Positions 9,620-20,158 are shown, counted from the first letter of the stretch. The stretch is 44,483 nucleotides of DNA from Kocuria tytonicola (GCF_003687455.1 NZ_PHOA01000008.1:1-44483); one strand, 5' to 3'. A program made the numbers and translations. The notes: a model not told the origin generated them from the sequence alone.

Positions 9620-10464
9620 GAGTTCTCCCTCGAATCGGTCCGGGTGGCGCGGGCCAGCGTGCGCTCCGCGTGGCGCAGCAGCGGCCCGTCGATCATGTGG
9701 CCCTCGAAGCGGAACACGCCTGGGGCCCCCTCGGCGGCCTCCAGCAGCCGCCGCGCGTGGTCCACGTCCGCGGCGGTGGGCAGGTACGCCTCGCGGATCA
9801 CGGCCACCTGGCCGGGGTGGATGCACGCGGTCGCCGCGAACCCGCTGCCCGCGGCGTCCTCGGCCTCCGCCGCGAGGCCCTCGGTGTCCGCGATGTCCAC
9901 GTGCACGGCGTCGATCGCGGCCCTCCCGTGCGCCCCCGCGGCCAGCAGCACCGCGGCGCGCGCGGCCACGGCCACGTCCCGGTAGGAGCCGTCCGGGCGC
10001 CGGCTGGAGCGCCCGCCCAGGGACGCCACCAGGTCCTCCGCGCCCCACATCAGGGCGACGACGCCGCTCGCCGCCGCGATCTCGGGCGCCGCCACGATCC
10101 CGGCGGCCGTCTCGCACAGGGCAATGACCCGCACGTCCGGCAGGGCCTCCGTGACCCGGCGGACCTGCTCGGCGGACTCCGCCTTGGCGAGCATCACGGT
10201 CCGGAACGGGGTGTCACGCAGGGCCGCGAGGTCGTCCTCGAAGAACTCCGAGGCGGCGTCGTTCACGCGCACCACTGTGGTGGCGGGGTTCAGCTCGGCG
10301 GCGCGGACGTTCTCCCGCGCGGCGGGCTTGGCGTCCGGGGCCACGGCGTCCTCGAGGTCCAGGATCACCGCGTCCGCGCGCTCCGCCGCCTTGGCGAAGC
10401 GCTCGGGGCGGTCCGCCGGGCAGAAGAGGAGGGCGGGGCCCATCGTGAAGGTGGGGTCGCTCAT
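9616..10464 (-). CDS. HpcH/HpaI aldolase family beta-hydroxyacyl-CoA lyase (CitE-like)
   Basis: A 282-residue TIM-barrel lyase. Start ATG 10464 overlaps the maoC stop (ATGA). LLFCPADRPERFAKA at the N-terminus and VILDLEDAVAP (about residues 33-43) are hallmark CitE-like motifs, the latter carrying a metal ligand. LCETAAGIVAAPEIA gives the second metal-site glutamate and MWGAEDLVASLGG follows. It corresponds by position and family to M. tuberculosis Rv2498c. From memory, that enzyme is reported to be a beta-hydroxyacyl-CoA lyase for leucine and itaconate breakdown, not citrate lyase. No citrate lyase alpha or gamma subunits lie nearby, which supports that reading here. Confidence 0.9.
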   Translation of the reverse strand: MSDPTFTMGPALLFCPADRPERFAKAAERADAVILDLEDAVAPDAKPAARENVRAAELNPATTVVRVNDAASEFFEDDLAALRDTPFRTVMLAKAESAEQVRRVTEALPDVRVIALCETAAGIVAAPEIAAASGVVALMWGAEDLVASLGGRSSRRPDGSYRDVAVAARAAVLLAAGAHGRAAIDAVHVDIADTEGLAAEAEDAAGSGFAATACIHPGQVAVIREAYLPTAADVDHARRLLEAAEGAPGVFRFEGHMIDGPLLRHAERTLARATRTDSRENS

Positions 10465-10943
10465 GACTGGTCCTTTCCGGGGGCGCCCTGCATGAGCACC
10501 GAGCGCACGCACGTGGCCACCACGGTGCCGTCCTGGTTACGGCCCACGTGGCGGACCCGGATGATTCCCTGGCCGGGCCGGGACTTCGAGGGACGCGCGT
10601 CCAGAATCTCTGACTCGCTGTAGAGGGTGTCCCCGTGGTGCATGGGGTGCGGGAACGCGACCTCCTCGAAGCCCAGGTTCGCCACGATGGTGCCCTGTGT
10701 GAGCTGCGCGACGGATGCGCCCACGACGATCGACAGCGTCATCATGGAGTTCACCAGACGCTCCCCGAACTCCTGGCGCCCGCTCCACGCGGCGTCCAGG
10801 TGCAGGGACTGGGTGTTCATGGTGAGCGTGGTGAACAGGACGTTGTCCGCCTCGGTGACGGTGCGCCCCGGGGCGTGCTTGTAGAGCGCCCCCACCTCGA
10901 ACTCGTCGAAGTACAGTCCGCGCTGCTCGATGACCTTGCCCAT
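10461..10943 (-). CDS. MaoC-family (R)-specific enoyl-CoA hydratase-like protein
   Basis: A 160-residue single hot-dog domain. The segment GRTVTEADNVLFTTLTMNTQSLHLDA has the MaoC hydratase pattern, with the catalytic Asp in EADN and His in LHLDA. It corresponds to Rv2499c of M. tuberculosis in position and family. In this operon the most likely step is hydration of an unsaturated branched acyl-CoA such as 3-methylglutaconyl-CoA, feeding the downstream lyase. That is inference, since the canonical LiuC-type crotonase is absent from this window. The gene is coupled by ATGA to the lyase gene and lies ten bases after the dehydrogenase gene. Confidence 0.88.
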   Translation of the reverse strand: MGKVIEQRGLYFDEFEVGALYKHAPGRTVTEADNVLFTTLTMNTQSLHLDAAWSGRQEFGERLVNSMMTLSIVVGASVAQLTQGTIVANLGFEEVAFPHPMHHGDTLYSESEILDARPSKSRPGQGIIRVRHVGRNQDGTVVATCVRSVLMQGAPGKDQS

Positions 10944-10952
10944 GGACCCCCC

Positions 10953-12134
10953 TTACAGACCCAGCTCGCGGGCGATGAGCATGAGCTGGACCTCCGTGGT
11001 GCCCTCGCCCACCTCCAGGATCTTGGAGTCGCGGTAGTGGCGGGCCACGCGGAACTCGTTGATGAAGCCGTAGCCGCCGAACACCTGTGTGGCGTCCCGG
11101 GCGTTGTCCATGGCGGCCTCACCGGCCACGAGCTTGGCGATCGCAGCCTCCGTCTTGAACGGCCTGCCCTTGAGCATGCGGGACGCGGCGTCGTAGTACG
11201 CCAGGCGGGCCTGGTGCACGCGGGCGCGCATCCGGGCGATCTTGAACGCGACCGCCTGGTTCTTGCCGATCGAGCGGCCGAACTGCTCGCGCTCCGTGGC
11301 GTAGCGGATGGCCTCCTCCAGGCAGCCCTGCGCGGCTCCCGTGGCCAGGGCGGCGATCGCGATCCGGCCCTCGTCCAGGATGCGCAGGAAGTTCGCGTAG
11401 CCGCGGCCCTGCTCACCCAGCAGGTTGGCCTCGGGGACGGTGACGTCCTCGAACGTGAGGGGGTGGGTGTCGGAGGCGTTCCAGCCCACCTTGTTGTACG
11501 CCTTCTGCGCCGTGAAGCCCGGGGTGTCCGCGGGGACCAGGATGGTGGAGATCTCCTTCTTCTCCCGCCCGTCCGCCGTGGTGGAGGTGCCCGTGACCGC
11601 GGTGACCGTGACGAGCTTCGTGATGTCCGTCCCGGAGTTGGTGATGAACTCCTTGCTGCCGTTGACCACCCAGTTCCCGTCCCTGAGCTCCGCGCGGGTG
11701 CGGGTGCCGCCGGCGTCGGAGCCGGCCTCCGGCTCGGTGAGCCCGAAGCCCGCGAGCGCCTGACCGCTCGCGAGCTGCGGCAGCCACTGCTGCTTCTGCT
11801 CCTCGGTGCCGAAGAGGTACACGGGCATCGCGCCCAGCGAGACGCCGGCCTCGAGGGTGATGGCCACGGACTGGTCCACGCGGGCGATCTGCTCGAGTGC
11901 GAGGCACAGCGCGAAGTAGTCCCCGCCCTGCCCGCCGTACTCCTCCGGGAAGGGCAGGCCGAACAGGCCCATCTCCGCCATCTGCGCCTGGATCTCGTAC
12001 GGGAACGAGTGCTCCTCGTCGTGCTTCGCGGAGACCGGGGCGATCTCCTCGTCCGCGAACTCGCGCACGGCGTCCGAGAGCGCCTGGTACTCCTCGGACA
12101 GTTCGAACGTGTTCAGCTCGGTGTTCTCGCTCAT
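10953..12134 (-). CDS. Acyl-CoA dehydrogenase, FadE19-like (branched-chain)
   Basis: A 393-residue FAD-dependent acyl-CoA dehydrogenase. It has [20 protein letters not shown] (FAD/substrate region, about residues 126-145), FITNSGTDI and the C-terminal [20 protein letters not shown]. The end reads [12 protein letters not shown], which keeps the canonical catalytic glutamate (about Glu377). Gene order maccD1-accA1-fadE19-maoC-citE matches M. tuberculosis Rv2502c-Rv2498c, so isovaleryl- or 2-methylbutyryl-CoA is the likely substrate. Start ATG 12134 overlaps the accA1 stop by four bases. Electrons would go to EtfAB encoded downstream. Confidence 0.93.
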   Translation of the reverse strand: MSENTELNTFELSEEYQALSDAVREFADEEIAPVSAKHDEEHSFPYEIQAQMAEMGLFGLPFPEEYGGQGGDYFALCLALEQIARVDQSVAITLEAGVSLGAMPVYLFGTEEQKQQWLPQLASGQALAGFGLTEPEAGSDAGGTRTRAELRDGNWVVNGSKEFITNSGTDITKLVTVTAVTGTSTTADGREKKEISTILVPADTPGFTAQKAYNKVGWNASDTHPLTFEDVTVPEANLLGEQGRGYANFLRILDEGRIAIAALATGAAQGCLEEAIRYATEREQFGRSIGKNQAVAFKIARMRARVHQARLAYYDAASRMLKGRPFKTEAAIAKLVAGEAAMDNARDATQVFGGYGFINEFRVARHYRDSKILEVGEGTTEVQLMLIARELGL

Positions 12135-14095
12135 GCCTGTTCCTCCGTGTGTTCGTCGGTGTCCTGCTCGCTGCTGTCCTGCTCGATCGTCGCGACCACC
12201 TGGTCCACCTTCACGCGGTCCCCCACGGCCACGAGGACCGTCACGGTTCCGGGCAGGGTGGCGGTGATGGGGTGCTCCATCTTCATGGCCTCCACGGAGA
12301 CCACGGTGCGGCCCTCGGCCACGTGCTCCCCGGTCTCGGCCAGCACGGCCACCACGGTGCCCGGCATGGGCGAGCGCAGCTCGGGCCCCCCGGCGTGCAC
12401 CTCGCGCTCGATCCGGGCGAGCTGCGCCTGCAGCGCCCCGGAACGGGTCCACACGGGGATCTCGAACGACGCCGCCCCCTCGCTCACGTACACCGTGCGG
12501 CCTTCCGCGCGGTCCGGGTTCCCGGAGCCCACGGCGGTCACGACGTCGCGCTCCGGGTCCTCCTCGAACGGCACCGCACCGGGCAGCGCGGTGGTCGCGG
12601 AGAAGCCGTCCGCGCGCCACGCGGTCCCACCGATGCCCTGGGCGGCCAGTGCGTCAGGTGCCGGGGCGGCGTCGTCGGGGGACGGAGCCCCCAGGCCCGC
12701 GTGGGCGGCGAGGGCCGTGAGGTAGTCGTCCGGCTGCGCGAAGACCAGGTCCGGGAGCTTGCGCTCGATCAGCCCGGTGTCCAGGCGCCCGGCCACCACG
12801 TCCTCGTCCGTGAGCAGCATGTGGAGGTACTCCACGTTGGTGCCCACCCCCAGGACCACGGTGTCCTCCAGCGCGGTGCCGAGGCGCTCGAGCGCGGTGC
12901 GCCGGTCGGGGCCGTGGGCGATGACCTTGGCGAGCATGGGGTCGTAGTCCAGGCCCACCCGCTGACCGGCCATGATGCCGGAGTCCACGCGTACCCCCGG
13001 CCCGGTGGCGTCCCACAGGGCCACCACGGTGCCCTCGGTGGGCAGGAAGCCGCGCTCGGGGTTCTCCGCGTAGACGCGAGCCTCCACGGCATGACCGTCC
13101 AGCTGGAGGTCCTCCTGGGCGAGGGTGAGATGCTCACCGTCCGCGATCCGCACCTGCCACTCCACGAGGTCCACGCCCGTGACCATCTCGGTGACGGGGT
13201 GCTCCACCTGCAGGCGGGTGTTCATCTCCATGAAGTAGAAGGTGTCCGGGTCCCGGTCCGAGACCAGGAACTCCACCGTGCCCGCGCCCACGTAGTCCAC
13301 GGCCCGGGCCGCGGCCACGGCGGCCACACCGATCCGCTCGCGTGTGGCCGCGTCCAGCAGGGCCGACGGCGCCTCCTCGATCACCTTCTGGTGGCGGCGC
13401 TGCAGCGAGCACTCACGCTCCCCCAGATGGATCACGTGGCCGTGGCTGTCCGCGAGGACCTGCACCTCGATGTGCCGCGGGGTGGGGACCAGCTGCTCGA
13501 TCAGCAGGGTGTCGTCCCCGAAGCTCTGCTTCGCCACGCGACGCGCGGCGGGCAGCGCGTCCGCGAGGTCCTCGAATCGCTCCACCACGTGCATGCCCTT
13601 GCCACCACCGCCCGCGGAGGGCTTGATGAGCACGGGGAACGGCATGTCACGGGCCGCGGCGACGAGCTGCTCGTCGCCGAGCCCCGGTTCGGAGACGCCC
13701 TGCACGAGCGGGACGCCGTACTCGGCCACCTGCAGCTTGGAGGCGATCTTGTCCCCCATCACCTCCAGTGCGCGCTCGCGGGGTCCGATGAACGCGATCC
13801 CCGCGGCGGTGCACGCCCGGGCGAAGGCCACGTTCTCGGCCAGGAACCCGTAGCCGGGGTGGATCGCCTCGGCGCCGGTCTCGCGGGCGGCGGCCAGGAC
13901 GGCGTCGATGTTGAGGTAGCTCTGCGCTGCGGGGGCGGGGCCGATGCGCACGGCCACGTCCGCCTCCGCGACGTGGCGGGCACCGGCGTCGGCATCCGAG
14001 TACACGGCCACGGAGCGGATCCCCATGGCGCGCAGGGTGCGCATCACGCGCACGGCGATCTCGCCGCGGTTGGCCACCAGGACGGTTGAGAACAT
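12131..14095 (-). CDS. accA1: Biotin-dependent acyl-CoA carboxylase alpha subunit (AccA1-like; probable methylcrotonyl-CoA carboxylase)
   Basis: A 654-residue protein. The N-terminal biotin carboxylase domain begins [20 protein letters not shown]. It has the ATP-grasp glycine loop [14 protein letters not shown] (about residues 160-173) and [19 protein letters not shown] linker domain follows. The C-terminal biotin carboxyl carrier domain has [10 protein letters not shown], with Lys605 the biotinylated residue. ATG 14095 follows TAGGAG, and accD1 ends nine bases earlier. The partner and operon match AccA1-AccD1 of M. tuberculosis, reported as the 3-methylcrotonyl-CoA carboxylase of leucine breakdown. 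Propionyl-CoA carboxylase is less likely in this context. Confidence 0.95.
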   Translation of the reverse strand: MFSTVLVANRGEIAVRVMRTLRAMGIRSVAVYSDADAGARHVAEADVAVRIGPAPAAQSYLNIDAVLAAARETGAEAIHPGYGFLAENVAFARACTAAGIAFIGPRERALEVMGDKIASKLQVAEYGVPLVQGVSEPGLGDEQLVAAARDMPFPVLIKPSAGGGGKGMHVVERFEDLADALPAARRVAKQSFGDDTLLIEQLVPTPRHIEVQVLADSHGHVIHLGERECSLQRRHQKVIEEAPSALLDAATRERIGVAAVAAARAVDYVGAGTVEFLVSDRDPDTFYFMEMNTRLQVEHPVTEMVTGVDLVEWQVRIADGEHLTLAQEDLQLDGHAVEARVYAENPERGFLPTEGTVVALWDATGPGVRVDSGIMAGQRVGLDYDPMLAKVIAHGPDRRTALERLGTALEDTVVLGVGTNVEYLHMLLTDEDVVAGRLDTGLIERKLPDLVFAQPDDYLTALAAHAGLGAPSPDDAAPAPDALAAQGIGGTAWRADGFSATTALPGAVPFEEDPERDVVTAVGSGNPDRAEGRTVYVSEGAASFEIPVWTRSGALQAQLARIEREVHAGGPELRSPMPGTVVAVLAETGEHVAEGRTVVSVEAMKMEHPITATLPGTVTVLVAVGDRVKVDQVVATIEQDSSEQDTDEHTEEQA

Positions 14096-14104
14096 GGGGG
14101 ACTC

Positions 14105-15712
14105 CTACATCCGGAAGAGGCCGAAGCCGGGGTCGGGAAGGGGCTGCAGGGACGCCGCGGACAGTGCCAGGCCCAGCACGCGGCGGGTGTCCTGGGGGGC
14201 GATCACGCCGTCGTCCCACAGCCGGGCCGTGGAGTAGTACGGGTTGCCCTGCGCCTCGAACTGCTCGCGGATGGGCGCCTCGAAGCTCTCCTGCTCCTCC
14301 GGCGCCATCTGCTCGCCGCGCGCGGCCAGCTGGTCCTTCTTGACCGTGGACAGCACGGACGCCGCCTGCGGGCCGCCCATCACGGAGATCCGGGCGTTGG
14401 GCCACATGAACAGGAACCGCGGGGAGTAGGCGCGCCCGCACATCGAGTAGTTGCCGGCGCCGAAGGACCCGCCCACCACCACCGTGAACTTGGGCACCCG
14501 GGTGGAGGCCACCGCGGTGACCATCTTGGCGCCGTTCTTGGCGATGCCCCCGGCCTCGGCATCCCGGCCCACCATGAACCCGGTGATGTTCTGCAGGAAC
14601 ACCAGGGGCACGCCGCGCTGGTCGCACAGCTCGATGAAGTGAGCGCCCTTCAGAGCGGCCTCCGAGAACAGGATGCCGTTGTTCGCCACGACCCCCACGG
14701 GGTGGCCGTCGATGTGCGCGAAGCCGGTGACCAGGGTGGTGCCGTAGTCCCGCTTGAACTCGTGGAACTCGCTGCCGTCCACGATCCGCCCGATCACCTC
14801 CCGCACGTCGTAGGAGGCGTTCACGTCCGCGGGGACGATCCCGGGCAGATCCGCGGGGTCCAGGTCCGGCTCGCGCGCCGCCAGCACGTCCCACGCCACG
14901 CTCCGCTGCCGCGGCAGGGTGCCCACGATGTCCCGCACGATCTCCAGGGCGTGCTCGTCGTTCTCCGCGAGGTGGTCCGTGACGCCCGAGGTGAGGGTGT
15001 GCAGCTCGCCGCCGCCCAGCTCCTCCGGGGTGACCTCCTCGCCGATGGCCGCCTTCACCAGCGGTGGGCCACCCAGGAAGATGCTGCCCTGGTTGCGCAC
15101 GATCACGGTCTCGTCGCTCATGGCCGGGACGTAGGCGCCCCCGGCGGTGCACGAGCCCAGCACCGCGGAGATCTGCGGGATGCCCCGGGCGGAGAGGTTC
15201 GCCTGGTTGTAGAAGATCCGCCCGAAGTGCTCGCGGTCCGGGAAGACCTCGTCCTGCAGCGGCAGGAACGCCCCGCCCGAGTCCACCAGGTACACGCACG
15301 GCAGGTGGTTCTCCGCCGCGATCTCCTGCGCCCGCAGGTGCTTCTTGACGGTCATGGGGTAGTACGCGCCGCCCTTCACGGTGGCGTCGTTGCACACCAC
15401 CACCACCAGGCGGCCCCGCACCATCCCGATCCCGGCGATCACCCCGGCGCCCGGGCACGCGCCGTCGTACATGCCCTCCGCGGCCAGGGCGCCGATCTCC
15501 AGGAACGGTGAGCCCTCGTCCAGCAGCCGGGCCACGCGCTCACGGGGCAGCAGCTTGCCGCGGGAGCGGTGGCGCTCACGGCTGCTCTCGGAGCCGCCCA
15601 GCGCGGCCTTCCCCGTGCGCTCGCGCAGCTCGTCCAGCAGCCGGTGGTTGGTCTCGCTGTTCGTGCGGAACGCGGCGGAACTGCGATCCAGCTCGCTGCT
15701 GAGGAAAGCCAT
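14105..15712 (-). CDS. accD1: Acyl-CoA carboxylase carboxyltransferase beta subunit (AccD1-like)
   Basis: A 535-residue carboxyltransferase with two crotonase-fold halves. I chose ATG 15712, preceded by AAGGGG, because the open frame upstream runs through the divergent promoter. Motifs include [59 protein letters not shown] and, in the second half, [11 protein letters not shown] and [16 protein letters not shown]. These are typical of methylcrotonyl-CoA carboxylase beta rather than PccB. It is the first gene of the minus-strand operon and pairs with the biotin-carrying AccA1. Confidence 0.95.
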   Translation of the reverse strand: MAFLSSELDRSSAAFRTNSETNHRLLDELRERTGKAALGGSESSRERHRSRGKLLPRERVARLLDEGSPFLEIGALAAEGMYDGACPGAGVIAGIGMVRGRLVVVVCNDATVKGGAYYPMTVKKHLRAQEIAAENHLPCVYLVDSGGAFLPLQDEVFPDREHFGRIFYNQANLSARGIPQISAVLGSCTAGGAYVPAMSDETVIVRNQGSIFLGGPPLVKAAIGEEVTPEELGGGELHTLTSGVTDHLAENDEHALEIVRDIVGTLPRQRSVAWDVLAAREPDLDPADLPGIVPADVNASYDVREVIGRIVDGSEFHEFKRDYGTTLVTGFAHIDGHPVGVVANNGILFSEAALKGAHFIELCDQRGVPLVFLQNITGFMVGRDAEAGGIAKNGAKMVTAVASTRVPKFTVVVGGSFGAGNYSMCGRAYSPRFLFMWPNARISVMGGPQAASVLSTVKKDQLAARGEQMAPEEQESFEAPIREQFEAQGNPYYSTARLWDDGVIAPQDTRRVLGLALSAASLQPLPDPGFGLFRM

Positions 15713-15733
15713 GTCGCCCCTTCGGCCGATTTC

Positions 15734-15751
15734 AGTTAATGCTCGATAACT
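15734..15751. promoter_or_regulatory. Candidate TetR-family operator in the divergent accD1/tetR promoter
   Basis: AGTTA (15734-15738) and TAACT (15747-15751) form an inverted repeat with an 8-base spacer. This is one of the few AT-rich stretches in the region. It is 22 bases upstream of accD1, where a repressor would block transcription. ACTATAGT at 15759-15766 is a second short palindrome. The neighbouring TetR protein is the obvious candidate to bind. Confidence 0.45.
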
Positions 15752-15764
15752 AGGATGGACTATA

Positions 15765-15778
15765 GTGATGCGCATCAC
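15765..15778. promoter_or_regulatory. CRP/GlxR-like site (GTGATGCGCATCAC)
   Basis: A perfect 14-bp palindrome fitting GTGA-N6-TCAC, the core of the CRP/GlxR consensus. It lies between accD1 and tetR. The same pattern occurs before hutU (31288-31301) and in the nag promoter (39452-39465). Confidence 0.5.
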
Positions 15779-15845
15779 CGTTGTCCACGCCCCACCCCAC
15801 GGTTCCACCGGGGCCCGGGCGCGGGCGAGACACCAAGGAGGGTCC

Positions 15846-16454
15846 GTGGCAGGGACGCCCCGCGAGCAGGCCAAGAGCGAGCGACGTCGTCGGATTCTCG
15901 ACGCCGCCGCGGAGCTCTTCGCGCGCCACGGCTACCAGGCCGTGTCCCTCCAGAGCGTCGGGGAGCAGGCGGGGATCTCCGGACCGGGCGTGTACCGGCA
16001 CTTCGAGAGCAAGCAGGACATCCTCGCGGAGCTGCTCCAGGGGATCTCCGAACGGCTGCTCCGGGGCGGCCGGGCCATCCGCGAGCGCCGCGGGGACACC
16101 CCTGAGGCCCTCGCGGAGCTGATCTCGTTCCACGTGGACTTCGCGCTGGCGGACTCCGCCCTGATCCGCGTGCACGAGCGGGACTTCGGGTCCCTGGAGC
16201 AGCAGACCCGCCGCTCGGTGCGCGAGATCCAACGGCAGTACCTGGCCGAGTGGCGCGAGGTGCTGCGCACCCTGCAGCCGCAGCGCCCCCTGGAGGACCA
16301 CACCACCCGCGCGTACGCGGTGATCGGTCTGATCAACTCCACCGCGTACGCGCGCACCCGCACCGCGAGCTCCGACGCCCAGGTCGGCGCGGTCCTCAAG
16401 GGGATGGCGCAGCTAGCCCTGGACATCCCTCCCGAACGAAAGGCGACCCCATGA
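15846..16454 (+). CDS. TetR-family transcriptional regulator (BkaR-like)
   Basis: A 202-residue regulator. GTG 15846 follows AAGGAGGG (15835-15842), which decides the start over an in-frame ATG at 15765 inside the divergent promoter. The N-terminal TetR helix-turn-helix is clear: [20 protein letters not shown], then [20 protein letters not shown]. The C-terminus is the ligand-binding region. Position opposite accD1 matches Rv2506, the TetR regulator of branched-chain keto-acid catabolism in mycobacteria. It probably represses both divergent operons and is released by an acyl-CoA intermediate. Its stop overlaps the next start (ATGA). Confidence 0.92.
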   Translation: MAGTPREQAKSERRRRILDAAAELFARHGYQAVSLQSVGEQAGISGPGVYRHFESKQDILAELLQGISERLLRGGRAIRERRGDTPEALAELISFHVDFALADSALIRVHERDFGSLEQQTRRSVREIQRQYLAEWREVLRTLQPQRPLEDHTTRAYAVIGLINSTAYARTRTASSDAQVGAVLKGMAQLALDIPPERKATP

Positions 16455-17620
16455 TTTCCGGCTTCTACGACGACGAGCACGACGAGTTCCGCACGGTGGC
16501 CCGCGAGTTCAACGAGCGGGAGGTGGCCCCGCACTACGCGCAGTGGCACGCCGAGCACATGATGGACCGCGGCATCTGGAACCGGGCCGCGGAGGCCGGG
16601 TTGCTGGGGCTGGCCGTGCCCGAGGAGTACGACGGCATGGGCCTCACCGACTACCGCTTCCGCGCGGTCATGGACGAGGAGTTCGTGCGCGCGGGCCACC
16701 TGGCCCTGGGCCTCGCGTTCCACCTGCAGGACGACTGGGTGCTGCCCCACCTGCTCGCCTACGGCACGGACGGGCAGAAGCAGCGCTGGCTGCCCGCGAT
16801 CCTGGGCGGGGAGATGGTCACGAGCGTGGCCTTCACCGAGCCGGGCGCGGGATCGGACCTGCGCGGCGTGCGCACGAAGGCGGTGCGGGACGGCGAGCAC
16901 TGGGTGCTCAACGGGCAGAAGACGTTCATCGGCAACGGCATCTCGGGCGACGCCGCCCTGGTCCTGGCCCGCACGGACGGCGGCAGCTCACCGCGCGGGA
17001 ACCGGGACAGCTTCAGCCTGTTCCTCGTGGAGAAGAAGGACCACGAGGGGTACACCACCGGCAAGCAGCTGGACAAGATGGGCCTGCAGGCCTCGGACAC
17101 CGCCGAGCTGTTCTTCGACGACGTCCGCGTGCCCGCCGAGAACCTCGTGGGTGAGGAGGGCCGGGGGCTGGACCAGATCACCGCGCAGCTGCCGCAGGGC
17201 CGCCTGGGTGTGGCCGTGGCCGCGGTGGCCGTGGCCGAGGGCGTGCTGGCCGAGACCGTGGAGTTCGTCTCCAGCCGCAACGTGTTCGGCGAGCGCGTGC
17301 TGGACTTCCAGAACACGCAGTTCGAGCTCGCGGAGCTGACCGCGCAGCTGGCGGCGTCCCAGGCGTACGTGGCGCACTGCGTGGGGCTTTTCGAGCGCGG
17401 GGAGCTGGACCTGGTCGCGGCGTCGACGGTGAAGCTGCAGGCCACCAACACTGCCAAGAACCTGGTGGACCGCTGCCTGCAGCTGCACGGCGGCTTCGGC
17501 TACATCCTGGAGTCCTCCGTGGCCCAGGCGTACACCGCCGTGCGGCTGCTCACGATCTTCGGCGGCACGGACGAGATCCTCAAGGCCACCGTGGGCCACC
17601 ACATCGCGTCCGGGCAGTGA
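16451..17620 (+). CDS. Acyl-CoA dehydrogenase, LCAD-like, lacking both usual catalytic glutamates
   Basis: A 389-residue protein with a full acyl-CoA dehydrogenase framework. It has [55 protein letters not shown] and [12 protein letters not shown]. In the C-terminal motif the usual E-G-T is G-G-T ([10 protein letters not shown], about Gly371), as in long-chain and isovaleryl types. Those types place the base earlier, in LPQERL. Here that motif reads LPQGRL with Gly250 (codon GGC at 17198-17200). It therefore lacks a glutamate at both known positions. It may use another base, act on a different substrate or be a non-catalytic partner. It is coupled to tetR by ATGA. Confidence 0.9.
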   Translation: MISGFYDDEHDEFRTVAREFNEREVAPHYAQWHAEHMMDRGIWNRAAEAGLLGLAVPEEYDGMGLTDYRFRAVMDEEFVRAGHLALGLAFHLQDDWVLPHLLAYGTDGQKQRWLPAILGGEMVTSVAFTEPGAGSDLRGVRTKAVRDGEHWVLNGQKTFIGNGISGDAALVLARTDGGSSPRGNRDSFSLFLVEKKDHEGYTTGKQLDKMGLQASDTAELFFDDVRVPAENLVGEEGRGLDQITAQLPQGRLGVAVAAVAVAEGVLAETVEFVSSRNVFGERVLDFQNTQFELAELTAQLAASQAYVAHCVGLFERGELDLVAASTVKLQATNTAKNLVDRCLQLHGGFGYILESSVAQAYTAVRLLTIFGGTDEILKATVGHHIASGQ

Positions 17621-17708
17621 CCCGCCGCGCGTCGTCGCGCACCCCGCAGCACACACCAGGCCACACCCCACGCCGGTCCTCCCCCGGCACCCGCGCAAGG
17701 AGACCCCG

Positions 17709-19331
17709 ATGACCGATCCCACGCCGTCGTACGCCAAAGGGCCCACCGACCAGCCCCTGCTCGAGCAGACCATTGGCGAGAACCTGCACGAGACCGCCGA
17801 GCGGTACCCGGACCACGAGGCCCTCGTGGACGTGGCCGCCGGGCGGCGGTGGACCTACCGCGAGTTCGTGCGGGACGTGCAGTCCCTGGCCACGGGCCTG
17901 GACCGGCTGGGCGTGCGCGCCGGGGACCGCGTGGGCGTGTGGGGGCCCAACTCGTGGGAGTGGGTGCTCACGCAGTACGCGTCCGCGGAGATCGGCGCGA
18001 TTCTGGTGAACATCAACCCCTCCTACCGCCAGCACGAGGTGGACTTCGCGCTCGCGCAGGCCGGAATCTCCACGGTCATCAGCAGCCCCGCGTTCAAGAC
18101 CAGCGACTACGCCGGGATGCTGCAGGCCGCTCGCCCCAACGCCCCCGAGCTGGAGAACGTGGTGCTCATGGGCAGCCCCGAGTGGGACGCCCTGTTCGTG
18201 GCACCGGACACCGCCCGGCTCGCCCGGATCGCCGCGGGCCTGCACGCCGACGACGCCGTGAACATCCAGTACACGTCCGGCACCACCGGGCGCCCCAAGG
18301 GAGCCACGCTCAGCCACCGGAACATCCTCAACAACGGGTACTTCATCGGGGAGCTGCTGCACTACACGGCCGAGGACCGGATCGTGGTGGTGCCACCCCT
18401 GTACCACTGCTTCGGCATGGTGATCGGCAACCTCGCGGCCACCAGCCACGGCTGCACGATCATCCTGTCCGGGCCGGGCTTCGACCCGCGGGCCGCGCTG
18501 CGCGCCGTCGCCCGGGAGAAGGCGACCAGTCTGTACGGGGTGCCCACCATGTTCATCGCGGAGCTGGAGCTGCCGGACTTCGCGGACCACGACCTCTCCA
18601 CCCTGCGCACCGGTGTGATGGCCGGGTCCCCGTGCCCCATGGAGATCATGCGCCGGGTCATCTCCGAGATGCACATGAGCGAGGTGGCCATCTGCTACGG
18701 CATGACCGAGACCTCCCCCGTGAGCTTCCAGACCCGCTCGGACGACTCCCTGGAGCGCCGCGTGGGCACCGTGGGCCGGGTGCACCCGCACGTGGAGGTC
18801 AAGATCGTGGACCCCGCCACGGGTGAGACCGTGCCGCGCGGGCAGGCCGGCGAGTTCTGCACCCGCGGCTACTCCGTGATGAAGGGCTACTGGGGTCAGG
18901 AGGAGAAGACCCGTGAGGCCATCGACGCCGAGGGCTGGCTGCACACCGGGGACATCGCCGTGATGGACGAGGACGGCTACGCGCAGATCACCGGGCGGAT
19001 CAAGGACATGGTGATCCGCGGCGGCGAGAACATCTACCCGCGCGAGGTGGAGGAGTTCCTCTACACCCACCCGGACATCGTGGACGCCCAGGTGATCGGC
19101 GTGCCCAGCGAGAAGTACGGCGAGGAGCTCATGGCCTGGATCCGGCTGCGCGATGGCGCTCCCGCCCTCACGCCCGAGGCCGTCCTGGAGTTCGCGGACG
19201 GGAGGATCTCCCGCCACAAGATCCCCCGCTACGTGCACGTGGTGGACGAGTTCCCCATGACCGTGACCGGCAAGGTGCGCAAGGTGGAGATGCGGGAGGA
19301 GGCCCTGCGGATCCTGGACCTGGAGGGGTGA
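17709..19331 (+). CDS. AMP-binding acyl-CoA synthetase (FadD35-like)
   Basis: A 540-residue ATP-dependent acyl-CoA ligase. ATG 17709 follows AAGGAG. The signature [16 protein letters not shown] (about residues 187-202), [49 protein letters not shown] and the catalytic-lysine end [12 protein letters not shown] are all intact. The general reaction makes acyl-adenylate and then acyl-CoA. By locus it matches FadD35 (Rv2505c) beside the leucine catabolism genes. It may activate acetoacetate or a branched or medium-chain acid; this is inference. It lies 88 bases after the dehydrogenase and ends the plus-strand operon. Confidence 0.93.
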   Translation: MTDPTPSYAKGPTDQPLLEQTIGENLHETAERYPDHEALVDVAAGRRWTYREFVRDVQSLATGLDRLGVRAGDRVGVWGPNSWEWVLTQYASAEIGAILVNINPSYRQHEVDFALAQAGISTVISSPAFKTSDYAGMLQAARPNAPELENVVLMGSPEWDALFVAPDTARLARIAAGLHADDAVNIQYTSGTTGRPKGATLSHRNILNNGYFIGELLHYTAEDRIVVVPPLYHCFGMVIGNLAATSHGCTIILSGPGFDPRAALRAVAREKATSLYGVPTMFIAELELPDFADHDLSTLRTGVMAGSPCPMEIMRRVISEMHMSEVAICYGMTETSPVSFQTRSDDSLERRVGTVGRVHPHVEVKIVDPATGETVPRGQAGEFCTRGYSVMKGYWGQEEKTREAIDAEGWLHTGDIAVMDEDGYAQITGRIKDMVIRGGENIYPREVEEFLYTHPDIVDAQVIGVPSEKYGEELMAWIRLRDGAPALTPEAVLEFADGRISRHKIPRYVHVVDEFPMTVTGKVRKVEMREEALRILDLEG

Positions 19332-19447
19332 CCCTGCGCAAGAGACCACTGGCCCCAGGCACTTCTGTCGCGCTGAGTCGCTGAAACAGTGCTGCTCCCC
19401 GGCCGCAGGATGAACCGAGCCACGGTTGCCGACTGAGAGGATGGGGC

Positions 19448-20131
19448 ATGCTCACCCTCGAAGAGATCTTCCCCCCGTTCGGGCTCCGCATCACGTGCGG
19501 GGACATGGAGCTGCGCGTGCTACGGGACGAGGACTTCCCGGAGCTCGTGGAGCTCGTCCAGGGCGGCATCTCCGTGGCGGGACTCCCCATGCCGTTCCTG
19601 CGCGCCTGGCACGAAGAACCGTTCGCTCCGGGGACGCCCGACGGCTTCCCGACCACCTCACTGTCCTGGTGGTGGACGCAGCGGGCAACGTTCGCGCCGG
19701 ACCGCTGGAACCTCGCCCTGGCGGTCCGGCACTGCGGTGAGCTCGTGGGCATGCAGGACCTCATGGCCGAGGACTTCCCACTCACCCGCTCGGTGTCCTC
19801 GGGATCGTGGCTCGGGCGGGCGCACCAGAGCCGGGGGCTCGGGACGCTCATGCGTCAGCTCGCGGTGGGTTTCGCGTTCGACGAGCTGGACGCCCTGGCG
19901 TGCCACTCCGAGTACGTGGTGGGCAACCACGCCTCGGCCGCGGTGAGCCGCAAGACCGGGTACGTGGCCAACGGCCGGGCGCGCCACGTGCAGCACACGC
20001 ACGAGGGGCCGGTGGGCATGGTGGAGCAGCGCGTCGTCGTCACCCCGGAGACGTACATCCGCCCCGAAGCGCCGGGGATCTGCGAGGGCACCGGGGCGCT
20101 GCGCCGCTTCCTCGATGTCCAACGCCGGTGA
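19448..20131 (+). CDS. GNAT family N-acetyltransferase
   Basis: A 227-residue protein starting at ATG 19448. It belongs to the RimJ/RimL-like group. It has the N-terminal ITCGDMELRVLRDEDFPELV, WNLALAVRHCGELVGMQDL, the acetyl-CoA loop GRAHQSRGLGTLMRQLAVGF (about residues 120-139) and SEYVVGNHASAAVSRKTGYV. The N-terminal 60 residues, with LPMPFLRAWHEEPF, are longer than usual. The substrate is unknown. Two hairpins follow and separate it from the next gene. Confidence 0.85.
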   Translation: MLTLEEIFPPFGLRITCGDMELRVLRDEDFPELVELVQGGISVAGLPMPFLRAWHEEPFAPGTPDGFPTTSLSWWWTQRATFAPDRWNLALAVRHCGELVGMQDLMAEDFPLTRSVSSGSWLGRAHQSRGLGTLMRQLAVGFAFDELDALACHSEYVVGNHASAAVSRKTGYVANGRARHVQHTHEGPVGMVEQRVVVTPETYIRPEAPGICEGTGALRRFLDVQRR

Positions 20132-20133
20132 AG

Positions 20134-20158
20134 GTGACACGCCCCAACCGCGTGTCAC
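20134..20158 (+). terminator. Hairpin directly after the GNAT stop
   Basis: GTGACACGC (20134-20142) and GCGTGTCAC (20150-20158) form a perfect 9-bp stem with a 7-base loop, starting three bases after the stop codon. Confidence 0.6.

Noticed and set aside
9616-10464. Citrate lyase beta subunit
   Set aside because: No alpha or gamma subunits or ligase nearby. The context is leucine catabolism, as for Rv2498c.
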